Positions 1 to 7,945 of a stretch of 64,000 nt of DNA are shown here, piece after piece (the first letter of the stretch is position 1; each line of letters opens with the position of its first letter). The notes under the pieces are model-generated. The model ran no database searches, was not told the origin of the DNA, and saw only the letters and a list, made by a program, of their open reading frames with translations. Where the stretch lies: positions 1,550,001 through 1,614,000 of the forward strand of contig OY762938.1 of assembly GCA_963667075.1 (NCBI GenBank). The letters run 5' to 3'. Source of the DNA: G963667075 sp963667075. GTDB lineage: Bacteria > Pseudomonadota > Alphaproteobacteria > Micavibrionales > Micavibrionaceae. Made by a program: the position numbers and the translations under genes.

Positions 1-43
1 TCAGCTCGGCGTATGTCCAGAGAATATCATGTCCCGTTGGCAC
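1..43 (-). other. Possible start of a further gene beyond the left edge
   Basis: On the minus strand, 11 bases after the usher stop codon, a GTG codon at 43-41 opens a frame that stays open to the window edge (14 codons). The short distance would fit a downstream member of the usher operon. There is no convincing ribosome binding site and too little sequence to recognise a family, so this is only a marker. Confidence 0.15.
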
Positions 44-54
44 GGGGGTGAGGG

Positions 55-3000
55 TTAGAGGTCTGTGTTGGCCTGCTTTTCATTGGCCGGGTAAATTTCC
101 ACTTTGCAGAACAGGCCGTGTTCTATCAGCGTATGGCAACGATCATAGCCGCGGCTTACCTCCTCATTATATAATCCTACGCGCAATGTGTGTTTTCCGC
201 TTTTGGGGGAGGCTTTACTCTGTGCCGGTGCAACAAATAGCTGTGCATCATGTAGAGACTCTTTGTAGGTCTTTTGCAGCCGGTACCAGACAAGAGACAT
301 AAGAAGCTGTGACTTGTATTCGCCGAGATTTAAAACAACCTGATGCGCCGATGGATCAAAGGCTGCGTCAGTGTTTCTTTCTTTAAACTCAGTCAGATCA
401 GTTTTTACGATACTTGGAATGTCGATTCTATCGCTCTCAACATACAAGTCATTCCCATAAAATACGGCACCATCATACAGGATCTCGATTTGTTGCGGGT
501 CTGGGCGCATAAAGTGGCCTTCTTCGGCATTCCTTTCATCGATCATAAGCAGATAACGACCGGGTGGAATGCGTGAAAAGTAATAAAAGCCGCCCGGATC
601 GGTGATGGCACTTTGTTCAATTCGTCCTTTTGCGTTATAGAGGTGAAGTGTAATGTTTTTTAAGACTCTTTCTTTTTGTTCCCCACTCGCTGTAGCGTAA
701 ACGGTGCCGTCTAATTCTCCAGCCATGTGAACGGGAAAGGACACTTCCGCAATATAACCCTTGCGGGGCAGGACGGAAATACCTTCAAAAGTGGAAACCC
801 ATGCCGGATCCCTCAGAGAATCGTTGTCCAGAACAATGTCTGTTTTTTTCATTTCCCTCATGCGGGTAAAAAGAGCGATACCATTTTTATCCGTTCTTTC
901 ACGACCGCCATTTTGGGGCGCACGGACCAGAACGTCTTCGAGGGGCTCGTCATCACCATTGAACTCTCCGTTGCCGTCTTTGTCGAGGAAGACAAAAGCA
1001 CTGAGACCGCCGTTATTTGTTAAACCACGGTCATAAAACCGTATGTCGCCACTTTGTGGTTCTTTAAGCAGAGAGAAACGCGTTCTAAGCCCTGCAAAAA
1101 AATCCTGCTCTGAATTATAGCTAATGCTGGGGGATATGCGGGCAAAGCCTGCTTGCCAGTCAAGCTTGGCCGTTAATTCACTAAATTTAGTCGGATTGAC
1201 CTGATGTTCCAGATCAACATCAATATCAATGTCTTTTGTGATTTCGCGTTTATATGTCGCTTTCAAACGTTTTAACATATATTCGGGCATCATGTCATAT
1301 TGAGAGTATAAGCGTAAAAAGTTGTTTTTGTAATTGCCTGAAAGGGTTGTCATGCCCGTTAGCGTTTCGTTTTCATTGCTGCTGTTGTTTGTTGCGTAAG
1401 TGAGCTGATTGCTCGTGTTGAGGTATTTCCAGCCTGTACTTATGCCGGATGTCGTTGAAAAATTAGTGTCACCATCTGTGTTTCCACTATAATCCACGGA
1501 GAAATTATAATGTGGCTTATTGCCTATATTGAACGGGGCGGGAATGGGGCCGTTTGCGCGGAAAGTATTGCTGTAAATACCGACATCATTTGTGCCGCTT
1601 GTGTGTAATGTGTCAAAGTTGGGCGAGGTCCAGCTTGCTTTGTTTATTATGTTGTGTTTGTCAAATTTCCGTCTGGCTGTGAGTTCTGCTTTAAATTCCG
1701 CCTCATCATCAATGGCGGTGTTTGCATTAATGAGAAACTGGTTGAATGTTGTTGAAAGGCCGACATGGGCTATGTAATCGCGTGTGCCGTCATCCTGCCC
1801 GGTTTCAAATCCTGCCGATACAGCCCCATTGGGTAGAGGGTGTTCGTATAAGGCTGACATATTCAGTGTGCCAAGGTCTTTGTCTTTGTACATGCCTGTC
1901 TCTTTTGTATAGGCATTTTTCCCTTCAAGACTAAGAGACACATCATAAACACCGCCCGATTGTGAAAGACGTTTGTTATCAACCGGTACAAAGATCTCTT
2001 TTTCCCGAACCTCCCCCTGTGGCCCATAAAAAATGAGTCTAAAATTGTTTTCAGCCGTAAACAGGTCGATATCGTCAAAGCTGTAAAATCCGTCGTCTTC
2101 AAGGGTTTTAAACTCAACAAACTGATTGTTTCTGTATAGTTCAACGTCCCATCCCGTAAAACCAGTGCCTGTAATACTGGTCGTCGGTTGTGTCAAGCTG
2201 CGCAGAGGGTCTGTGTTTGTAAGGCGTATTCCGAGTTCCTGCCCACTGCTTCCGCCGATGTTTTGCTGTGTCGCAAGAATATCTCCTAACTCAAACCGCC
2301 TGGCTTTTATAGGGCCTAGCAGGTCTGCAGTATTGGATTCCTGCTTATAATTTGCTCTGATATTTCTAAGACGATCCGTGTCGTCAAGGAGCGTTTGTGT
2401 CGTAAGCGTTCCTTTTGCAAAATCGCCTGATGTCTGGATATTGGCCGTGTTGTATTTTGTCCCTTTTTTGTCGTCCCTTTTCTTTCTGTATGTTGTGTTT
2501 GTGGCTATATCGACAACCGGAATAGAGGCGATTTGATATTCTTTGTCGCCTCTGGGCAGTGTGGAGGGTTGTGGGGATGTGCCAGCGGTTTTCTTTCTTT
2601 TGCGCGCATAGTGTTCCTGAACAGGAAAGGGCGGGGTTGTTTTGATAATGAGTTCCTGACTATCGGTTCTTAGATCCATGTCCAGATTAAGCCATTTTTC
2701 CAGCTCTTCGGCCGGAATTAAAAAATCGTTATTGTTTTCCTGTATGACAATGTTGTCGGAGACTTCAAATTCTCCGTTATCGGTTGTGCACTGTTTGTTT
2801 TTTATGTCAAGTTCAAATGTTTTGTTTTCACGAATATACCAGCCGGATGCTGTTTTGTTTTCCATGTCAATATGGATGGGAACCTGCATGGTTTCTGCAA
2901 AGTCTTTTAAAGATAGAAGAAGTTTTTGTTGTTTAACATGACCTGACACAATGCCCTGAACTTTAAAACGTCTCGGGTAAGAATCTTGTAAAAGTAAAGG

Positions 3001-3255
3001 CTGAAAGAATAATTCTTCTCCATCCGGCAATATATTTGCCGTAATCTTTCTATTTTGCTGCGTTATCAAAAATTGATCTGCTGCATTGTTTCCTTTTTTT
3101 ATGCGTTGCACAAAATCTCGGGCTAAAGAGAGCCTTTTTTCATGGGGAATAACACTTTCTGCATAGGTGTCAGAAGGTGTCCACACAAAAAAAAGGGTGA
3201 GAAATAAATGAAAATTTATGCCCGTAATTTTGTTTATTTTAGAATAAAAAGTCAT
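55..3255 (-). CDS. Outer-membrane usher-like protein of a chaperone-usher system
   Basis: This 1066-residue exported protein probably forms the outer-membrane pore through which the neighbouring DUF4402 pilin-like subunits are assembled. It has an N-terminal membrane/signal segment (about residues 12-33), a long beta-rich middle part consistent with a barrel, a SdrD/Cna-B-like module near residues 750-790 with a Ca-binding pattern (LDKDGNGEFNGDDEP), and a carboxypeptidase-regulatory-like domain near 845-905 (ITDPGGFYYFSRIPPGRYLL). The last 45 residues (from HTLRVGLYNEEVSRGYD) resemble a SPOR fold. A PapD-like chaperone is encoded nearby on the same strand. The length is typical of large ushers. 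Usher function is inferred from architecture and neighbours; a general outer-membrane adhesin or receptor is the alternative. Confidence 0.68.
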   Translation of the reverse strand: MTFYSKINKITGINFHLFLTLFFVWTPSDTYAESVIPHEKRLSLARDFVQRIKKGNNAADQFLITQQNRKITANILPDGEELFFQPLLLQDSYPRRFKVQGIVSGHVKQQKLLLSLKDFAETMQVPIHIDMENKTASGWYIRENKTFELDIKNKQCTTDNGEFEVSDNIVIQENNNDFLIPAEELEKWLNLDMDLRTDSQELIIKTTPPFPVQEHYARKRKKTAGTSPQPSTLPRGDKEYQIASIPVVDIATNTTYRKKRDDKKGTKYNTANIQTSGDFAKGTLTTQTLLDDTDRLRNIRANYKQESNTADLLGPIKARRFELGDILATQQNIGGSSGQELGIRLTNTDPLRSLTQPTTSITGTGFTGWDVELYRNNQFVEFKTLEDDGFYSFDDIDLFTAENNFRLIFYGPQGEVREKEIFVPVDNKRLSQSGGVYDVSLSLEGKNAYTKETGMYKDKDLGTLNMSALYEHPLPNGAVSAGFETGQDDGTRDYIAHVGLSTTFNQFLINANTAIDDEAEFKAELTARRKFDKHNIINKASWTSPNFDTLHTSGTNDVGIYSNTFRANGPIPAPFNIGNKPHYNFSVDYSGNTDGDTNFSTTSGISTGWKYLNTSNQLTYATNNSSNENETLTGMTTLSGNYKNNFLRLYSQYDMMPEYMLKRLKATYKREITKDIDIDVDLEHQVNPTKFSELTAKLDWQAGFARISPSISYNSEQDFFAGLRTRFSLLKEPQSGDIRFYDRGLTNNGGLSAFVFLDKDGNGEFNGDDEPLEDVLVRAPQNGGRERTDKNGIALFTRMREMKKTDIVLDNDSLRDPAWVSTFEGISVLPRKGYIAEVSFPVHMAGELDGTVYATASGEQKERVLKNITLHLYNAKGRIEQSAITDPGGFYYFSRIPPGRYLLMIDERNAEEGHFMRPDPQQIEILYDGAVFYGNDLYVESDRIDIPSIVKTDLTEFKERNTDAAFDPSAHQVVLNLGEYKSQLLMSLVWYRLQKTYKESLHDAQLFVAPAQSKASPKSGKHTLRVGLYNEEVSRGYDRCHTLIEHGLFCKVEIYPANEKQANTDL

Positions 3256-3529
3256 TTAAATCAGATGGTTATTTTGTGTTCGGGTAGGCGTTCTGTGTAG
3301 TAAAACATATTCATATTATAAAGACAATTTTATTATTATAAAAAATAGATAAAGTGCAGCATTCTTTTGATAAAAATTCGCTTTATTTTTTTTTGCTTAC
3401 GCATTATTAATGAATTTATCACATTTGTATGATATTTTGAACAATACGGTAATCGCTAGAAGAAAAAATTTAGAATAGCTATTTCCGTTTTGACTATGGG
3501 AACTGAAAGGGAAGAAGAGGAGAATCCTT
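3256..3529. promoter_or_regulatory. AT-rich divergent promoter region between usher and pilin genes
   Basis: These 274 bases separate the start codons of the usher (minus) and the DUF4402 pilin-like gene (plus). The stretch is strongly AT-rich with several A and T tracts around 3320-3420. It must hold the promoters of both genes, and a purine-rich ribosome binding site (gaagaggag) lies just before the pilin start at 3530. No single -35/-10 pair or operator stands out. Confidence 0.45.
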
Positions 3530-4108
3530 ATGAAATTTAACGCTCTAAGAACTATGGCTTTAACAAGTGCCGTTGCTCTTGGCTTTGCATTTGTTCAGCC
3601 TGTTTTTGCGCAGGTGGAAACGGTGGATGCCAAGTTGACGACGACAAGTGCGATCTCATCAGCTGATGTGTCCGATATGGATTTCGGTACGTGGTTGGCT
3701 GTTTTTGTGGCGGGTGATGCGCCAACAATTACTCTAACTGATGATGGCAGTGTTGCGGCAACACAGACTGGTACCGTAGCCAACGGTTCTCAGATTGTTC
3801 AGATTACGGCACCTGCAACGGAAGGTGTGCTGACTGTTCAGATTCCTGCTCCTGGAACGCTTACGATGACTCGTTCCAATTCGTCAGACTTTGCCGATGC
3901 TAACCTTACACTGTCTACGACGACCTACAGAACAGCCTCACAGGCTGGTACGATTGACGGTGACACTGATACTGGAACTATTACTGTTTTGGCCGGTGCG
4001 ACTGATGAAACGGTGACCTTTGGTGGGGATATTGATATCGGCGGTGCTGGTGCATCTCCTGCGGATGCCAGCCACACGGCCTCATTCGATATTACGTTTT
4101 CTTATTAA
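3530..4108 (+). CDS. DUF4402-type secreted pilin-like subunit
   Basis: A 192-residue protein with a clear Sec signal peptide (residues 1-27, cleavage after VFA) followed by a Gly/Thr/Ser-rich beta-sandwich sequence without cysteines. The pattern DFGTWLAVFVAGDAPTITL near the start of the mature part and the ending SHTASFDITFSY match the DUF4402 family, whose members are commonly encoded beside PapD-like chaperones in Proteobacteria. The C-terminal alternating hydrophobic strand could be the chaperone-bound strand of a pilin. The gene stands alone on the plus strand between usher and chaperone, with its own strong ribosome binding site and a terminator directly behind it. That suggests high, separate expression as expected of a major subunit. 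The subunit role is inferred. Confidence 0.75.
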   Translation: MKFNALRTMALTSAVALGFAFVQPVFAQVETVDAKLTTTSAISSADVSDMDFGTWLAVFVAGDAPTITLTDDGSVAATQTGTVANGSQIVQITAPATEGVLTVQIPAPGTLTMTRSNSSDFADANLTLSTTTYRTASQAGTIDGDTDTGTITVLAGATDETVTFGGDIDIGGAGASPADASHTASFDITFSY

Positions 4109-4132
4109 GAAAGTTTTTTTAAAAGATTTTAG

Positions 4133-4165
4133 AAAAAAGGCACCACATGGAGTGGTGCCTTTTTT
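4133..4165 (+). terminator. Rho-independent terminator after the pilin-like gene
   Basis: A near-perfect hairpin with arms aaaaaaggcaccac and gtggtgcctttttt around a 5-base loop, followed by T-rich sequence. The A/T flanks on both sides make it usable in both directions, so it can also end transcription of the chaperone gene coming from the minus strand. Confidence 0.88.
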
Positions 4166-4187
4166 ATTTTGTTTTTTTATGGTGCCT

Positions 4188-5018
4188 CTATTGAAGAGGA
4201 ACCGTTTTTTCTGCATAGAGGAAATTGTTTTTCGGATCGTGGTTCCGAAACTCAATGTGTAAAGAGCCGCTGTGGATGTCTTTGATAAGGGGAACCTCAA
4301 TGTATCTTTTGTCTATTTCAGGGAAGAGGTGTGCATTACTGATTTCCCCTACGCGTTCTTTCTTTCCATCTGCTCCCATGTGATAAACGAAAAGATGACC
4401 CATAATGGCATAGGGGCCTCCTGTTCTTTTAATCGGGACGGTTAGTGTTAAAAGACCGTTATTATCGTTTCTTTTTAAGCTGACAGACTCAATCTCGGCT
4501 TTCATGTCTGGTTTTCCGGACCGTAAGATGACAGGGATTGTGTACCCGACATTAATCTTTACGACTGTTTTCTTTTCTTTGAGATCTTCTCCTGCGGCTT
4601 GTGGTGTCTGGACTTCTGCAAAACGAAGATGCGAATGATAGTCGCCAGGTGGAATGGCTTCATTTGGCCGGCGCAGGACAAGTTTAACTTTCTGTTTCGC
4701 ATGCGGGGCCAATGTAACGCGTTTTGGCGTGAAAAAAATGTATTTGGATGGGTCGAAGTCCGTTATGGATGTCTTTGAAGGTTTATAGACACTCCCTTTT
4801 TCCTGCATGCGGAAAAAAGCCCAGCTCATTTCGTATGTTTTTGTTTTTCCGCTGGTATTTACAAGCGTGACTTCTGCAAAGCGGCTACCTTCCTCAAAAA
4901 TTATACGTGTGGGGAGTAAGGTGATATTGGCGTAAGCTTTTGAGGGCAGAAAAGTGCTAATCGCAATAACTGCTATAATAAAAGCTAAAAAAATAGGTTG
5001 TTTATATTGTTTATACAT
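4188..5018 (-). CDS. PapD-like periplasmic fimbrial chaperone
   Basis: A 276-residue secreted protein with a signal peptide (to about residue 30, AYA) followed by two Ig-like domains. The N-terminal domain shows typical chaperone features: ITLLPTRIIFEEGSRFAEVT as the first strands, the conserved TLVNTSGKTKTY segment, and FTPKRVTLAPHAKQKVKLVL, where the basic residues would bind the subunit C-terminus. It would hold DUF4402 subunits in the periplasm and deliver them to the usher. It lies 20 bases after the second DUF4402 gene on the same strand, so those two are an operon. The family call is secure; which of the two pilin-like proteins it serves is not visible. Confidence 0.85.
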   Translation of the reverse strand: MYKQYKQPIFLAFIIAVIAISTFLPSKAYANITLLPTRIIFEEGSRFAEVTLVNTSGKTKTYEMSWAFFRMQEKGSVYKPSKTSITDFDPSKYIFFTPKRVTLAPHAKQKVKLVLRRPNEAIPPGDYHSHLRFAEVQTPQAAGEDLKEKKTVVKINVGYTIPVILRSGKPDMKAEIESVSLKRNDNNGLLTLTVPIKRTGGPYAIMGHLFVYHMGADGKKERVGEISNAHLFPEIDKRYIEVPLIKDIHSGSLHIEFRNHDPKNNFLYAEKTVPLQ

Positions 5019-5038
5019 TGTTTTTTGAGGATCCTTTC

Positions 5039-5497
5039 CTAGAAATTCACTTGAATATCAATTTTTCCGTTAAGCGTTTGGTCTGCATATGGATTGCCGT
5101 TGCCGCTTGACTGGGCTGTTGCGCCAATTCTGATGCGGGCCACGCCTGTACCATCTGTTGTTGCCGGGTGTACTTCCTGAAAATCTATAATTTGAAAATT
5201 TTCGCCGCTGCCGGCCAAGGGCTGGTGCTGGGTTACAGTTACACTGGTGATGGCTGTGCTGACTGGTAAGCCGTCAATATCATATATACCTTGTTGAGGG
5301 GGGAGTATTTCCAAGAAACCTGCAGGCGAGAAACTGTAAGTACCGCCAGGGTTTATGGTGATTGTGTGCTGGGCGTCATTGTTTTTGACAACAAAGGAAC
5401 CGAAACTTATTTCTTGTATCACGGTAACGCCTGCTGTTGCTGGTGTTGTTGCAGTAAATGCGAAACAGAGGAACATAATCCAGATTGGAGCTTTCAT
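5039..5497 (-). CDS. Second DUF4402-type secreted pilin-like subunit
   Basis: A 152-residue protein starting at the ATG at 5497, which has an aaagga ribosome binding site about 9 bases upstream; a longer reading from 5527 is possible but adds ten unlikely residues. It has a signal peptide (to about residue 23, ATAG), the DUF4402-like opening EISFGSFVVKNNDAQHTITI, and the closing strand TLNGKIDIQVNF. It is the first gene of an operon with the PapD-like chaperone. It is shorter than the pilin at 3530 and differs in sequence, so the two may be minor or tip subunit and major subunit. That division of labour is inferred. Confidence 0.72.
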   Translation of the reverse strand: MKAPIWIMFLCFAFTATTPATAGVTVIQEISFGSFVVKNNDAQHTITINPGGTYSFSPAGFLEILPPQQGIYDIDGLPVSTAITSVTVTQHQPLAGSGENFQIIDFQEVHPATTDGTGVARIRIGATAQSSGNGNPYADQTLNGKIDIQVNF

Positions 5498-5657
5498 GTC
5501 AATATGTCCTTTATAAATTATGCGCAAATCGTTGAACGAGGATAGTTAAAAGCAAACAAAGTCGCAAGAATTGTTTTCCTCCCTTTCAAATTGCATGTAA
5601 AATGTGATTCGCATGCGTGTAAGTGCAGGGCTGCAACGGATCCAATATATGCCGTCC

Positions 5658-5776
5658 TTATTTATACGTGCGCACTTGTCTGGCTCTTTGTTCTATAAGA
5701 GCTGCATTTTCCTGTTGGGCGGTTCTTTCCCGCTCTAAGTCCACACGATCCCTTTCTTGTCTGAGAGCGGATGCCA
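5658..5776 (-). CDS. Possible 39-residue coiled-coil microprotein
   Basis: An open frame too short for ordinary gene calls reads MASALRQERDRVDLERERTA followed by another 19 residues ending in RQVRTYK. It is rich in Arg, Glu and Gln and looks helical, which is unlike random out-of-frame translation. The frame stays open upstream to about residue -16. No good ribosome binding site is seen, and it sits antisense to the 5' leader of the AMIN lipoprotein gene, ending 10 bases before that gene's start. It may be a remnant of a longer coiled-coil gene or chance. Confidence 0.25.
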
Positions 5777-5785
5777 TTAGGTTGT

Positions 5786-6793
5786 ATGAAAAAGAGGCTC
5801 TTTTTATATCTATGCTGTCTCCTTATTTTGGGGACTGTAACGGGTTGTGGAAACTTCCCGGGGATATCCTCTGACACCGAAGGTTCATCTTCTTCAGACA
5901 GAAAAAACGAAAAACAGGCTGATGATTTACCACCAATACAGGAAGGTGGTTCCATTCAGGCACCTGTTGCAATTCCCCCATCCTTTGATCTGCCGACGCC
6001 TGGAGTAAAACAGGATGCCCAGTCGCGGTCTTCAAAAGGTGCACTTTCGCACCTCCAGCCGATGAAAAGTGTTAATGTGGAAACGCTTTTCTCCGAGAAG
6101 ATCAAGGATACCGGGAAGCGCATGGATCGTGTAGAGACGGCTGTCCTCCAACTGTATAAGGAATTTGAAAGCCTTAAGCCTTCGATTATAAGGCTTGTGG
6201 CGGTTGAATCCGATATTCAGGAACTGGTGGAACAGCTTGATGTCTTGCTACAGGAAGAGTCCAGTTCTTATACAGAGCCTATCCCTATACAATCAAGAGC
6301 ACCGCCGCCAGTGGTGCAGAATGATCAGGAATCTCTCAAAACTGCGTCAGAATCTCTTTCTGTCAGCAGTGTTTCTGCTTCTGTATCTTCTGCGGCTGCG
6401 CCAGAACGGGAGCCCGTTACAACGGTTCAGCCCTCTGCTGCCTATGGTAGTGTTGGTTCTATTGTTGTAAAGGATCTACGGACTGGCGTTCATGCGGATA
6501 AAATCCGGCTGGTTCTTGATCTGACAGGGAAGGCGGCATATGAGCTGGATCTTGATAATGAGGAGCATCTGCTGGTGCTTGAGCTGCCGAATACGGTTTG
6601 GCAGGCACTTAAACAGCAAAACTTTGGGAAGAATTCCCTGCTTTCCTCTTATACTGTACAGGCTCAGGAAAATGGGCGAAATACGCAGCTTATTTTCTCA
6701 CTGAAGAAACCAACACGCATTCTTCAGCAGAAAATGCTGCAACCGAGTTCCTCAAATCCAAACTACAGGATCTTCTTTGATCTTGAATTGTGA
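5786..6793 (+). CDS. AMIN-domain lipoprotein
   Basis: A 335-residue protein with a lipoprotein signal (MKKRLFLYLCC.., lipobox TVTGC, Cys about residue 21). A Ser/Pro-rich linker follows, then a helical segment around residues 95-145 likely to form a coiled coil, another Ser/Ala-rich linker, and a C-terminal AMIN domain (from GSVGSIVVKDLRTG to the end NYRIFFDLEL). AMIN domains bind peptidoglycan or target proteins to secretin and division sites. The start at 5786 is preferred because it directly precedes the lipoprotein signal; an ATG five codons upstream is the alternative. It may organise envelope machinery, possibly secretion or pilus assembly given the neighbouring usher locus. Its exact partner is unknown. 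Confidence 0.75.
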   Translation: MKKRLFLYLCCLLILGTVTGCGNFPGISSDTEGSSSSDRKNEKQADDLPPIQEGGSIQAPVAIPPSFDLPTPGVKQDAQSRSSKGALSHLQPMKSVNVETLFSEKIKDTGKRMDRVETAVLQLYKEFESLKPSIIRLVAVESDIQELVEQLDVLLQEESSSYTEPIPIQSRAPPPVVQNDQESLKTASESLSVSSVSASVSSAAAPEREPVTTVQPSAAYGSVGSIVVKDLRTGVHADKIRLVLDLTGKAAYELDLDNEEHLLVLELPNTVWQALKQQNFGKNSLLSSYTVQAQENGRNTQLIFSLKKPTRILQQKMLQPSSSNPNYRIFFDLEL

Positions 6794-6990
6794 GGATAGT
6801 TAGTTGTTATTTGGTTTTTAATCTCTTTTGGACCTAATTGTTTGCTCTCGGGGGCACTTGTTGTTACGAATGCATGCGAGTTAATTCAGAAAAGCTACGA
6901 GAGTACAGTCTTTTGGATTGCTGTATAATAGGGAAACAAATCTTGATATTGAGTGGCTAATAAGTCATTATGATACAAGGAGTTAAGGTA

Positions 6991-7512
6991 ATGTCTGAAC
7001 ATAAGCAAACATATTCACCAGCGGCTATTGCTAATAATATTCTATGGCAGGCGAGTGAGGACGGTGTAAAGGTTACACCAATGAAGCTTCTCAAATTGGT
7101 GTACTTTGTTTATGGGTGGTCGCTGGCTCTTTTTGATAGAAAAATTTTCGATGAAAAGATACAGGCATGGCAATATGGCCCTGTGATTCCTTCTTTGTAT
7201 TATGAGTTCCAGAGGTTTGGTAAAAATCCAATAGAGGGGTTTGCCAGTCAGGCTTTATTAAATCCTGATACCGGGGATTTTGATAAAATCACTTATCCGA
7301 TGATTGATCAGGAAGATCAAGAGCTTCATGCCGTTATAGCCGAAATCTGGAAATGTTATAAGAGTAAATCTGCAATGGCACTGAGCGATATAACGCATAA
7401 TCACGATAGTGCGTGGGATAAAGCCTATAAACGCGGAATAAGGTCTGAGCTGGATGATGCGGATATAAGGGAACGTAGCTTAGAGGGCATAAAAAAGCAT
7501 TATGCCGAGTGA
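6991..7512 (+). CDS. Panacea-domain (DUF4065/SocA-like) antitoxin
   Basis: A 173-residue cytoplasmic protein. The motif VTPMKLLKLVYFVYGWSLAL, followed by WQYGPVIPSLYYEFQRFG and the ending SDITHNHDSAWDKAYKRG, is the signature of the Panacea/DUF4065 domain, also called GepA or SocA-like. In characterised cases this domain neutralises a toxin encoded next to it, and in Caulobacter SocA acts as a ClpXP adaptor for its toxin SocB. The ATG at 6991 follows an aaggag site at good spacing and is chosen over 6970. A TATAAT-like hexamer about 65 bases upstream may be its promoter. Its last 11 bases overlap the next gene, a membrane protein, which argues for a toxin-antitoxin operon. The antitoxin role comes from the family. 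Confidence 0.85.
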   Translation: MSEHKQTYSPAAIANNILWQASEDGVKVTPMKLLKLVYFVYGWSLALFDRKIFDEKIQAWQYGPVIPSLYYEFQRFGKNPIEGFASQALLNPDTGDFDKITYPMIDQEDQELHAVIAEIWKCYKSKSAMALSDITHNHDSAWDKAYKRGIRSELDDADIRERSLEGIKKHYAE

Positions 7513-7945
7513 GATAGACGAAATAAGAAAACGGGTCTTATCAAGAGGTGCCGAAAAGGCACCTAGTCAGGATCAGGCTGAGAAGGCTACCAGAAGGCAG
7601 GCAGAGGAGCTGCATCAAACTGAAATAGAGCGGCTGGAACGTAAAGCTGAGGTTCTCAGGCAAGAAAATGAAAAGCAAAACATTGCCCTGAGACGTAAGC
7701 TCTTTATCTGGGTTATGGTTGTTGTGAGTGTCTGGCTGTCTGTTATTGCTTGTTTTATGCTAAAACTACTTTTTGTCGGCATCGAATCCAAGGGGGACTA
7801 TTCGGTAATGGATCCCAATATAGTGATTACATTACTTGCTACGACAACTGTGAACATTATCGGTTTACCTCTTGTGATAACGCAATCCTTGTTTAAAAAG
7901 GAAAATCTTTCAAAAGATGAAAAAGTTCAAAATGGAGTGCTTTAG
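7502..7945 (+). CDS. Coiled-coil two-helix membrane protein, putative toxin partner of the Panacea protein
   Basis: A 147-residue protein with a charged helical N-terminus (about residues 25-65, Gln/Glu/Arg-rich, coiled-coil-like) and two membrane helices, about 67-93 (LFIWVMVVVSVWLSVIACFM) and 106-130 (VITLLATTTVNIIGLPLVI). It starts inside the last codons of the Panacea gene, so the two are translationally linked. Membrane proteins are among the toxin types known to be paired with Panacea antitoxins; activity here is inferred from that pairing only. Its stop codon overlaps the convergent typA stop by four bases. If it is not a toxin, it could be a membrane anchor or sensor for the DUF4065 protein. 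Confidence 0.6.
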   Translation: MPSEIDEIRKRVLSRGAEKAPSQDQAEKATRRQAEELHQTEIERLERKAEVLRQENEKQNIALRRKLFIWVMVVVSVWLSVIACFMLKLLFVGIESKGDYSVMDPNIVITLLATTTVNIIGLPLVITQSLFKKENLSKDEKVQNGVL

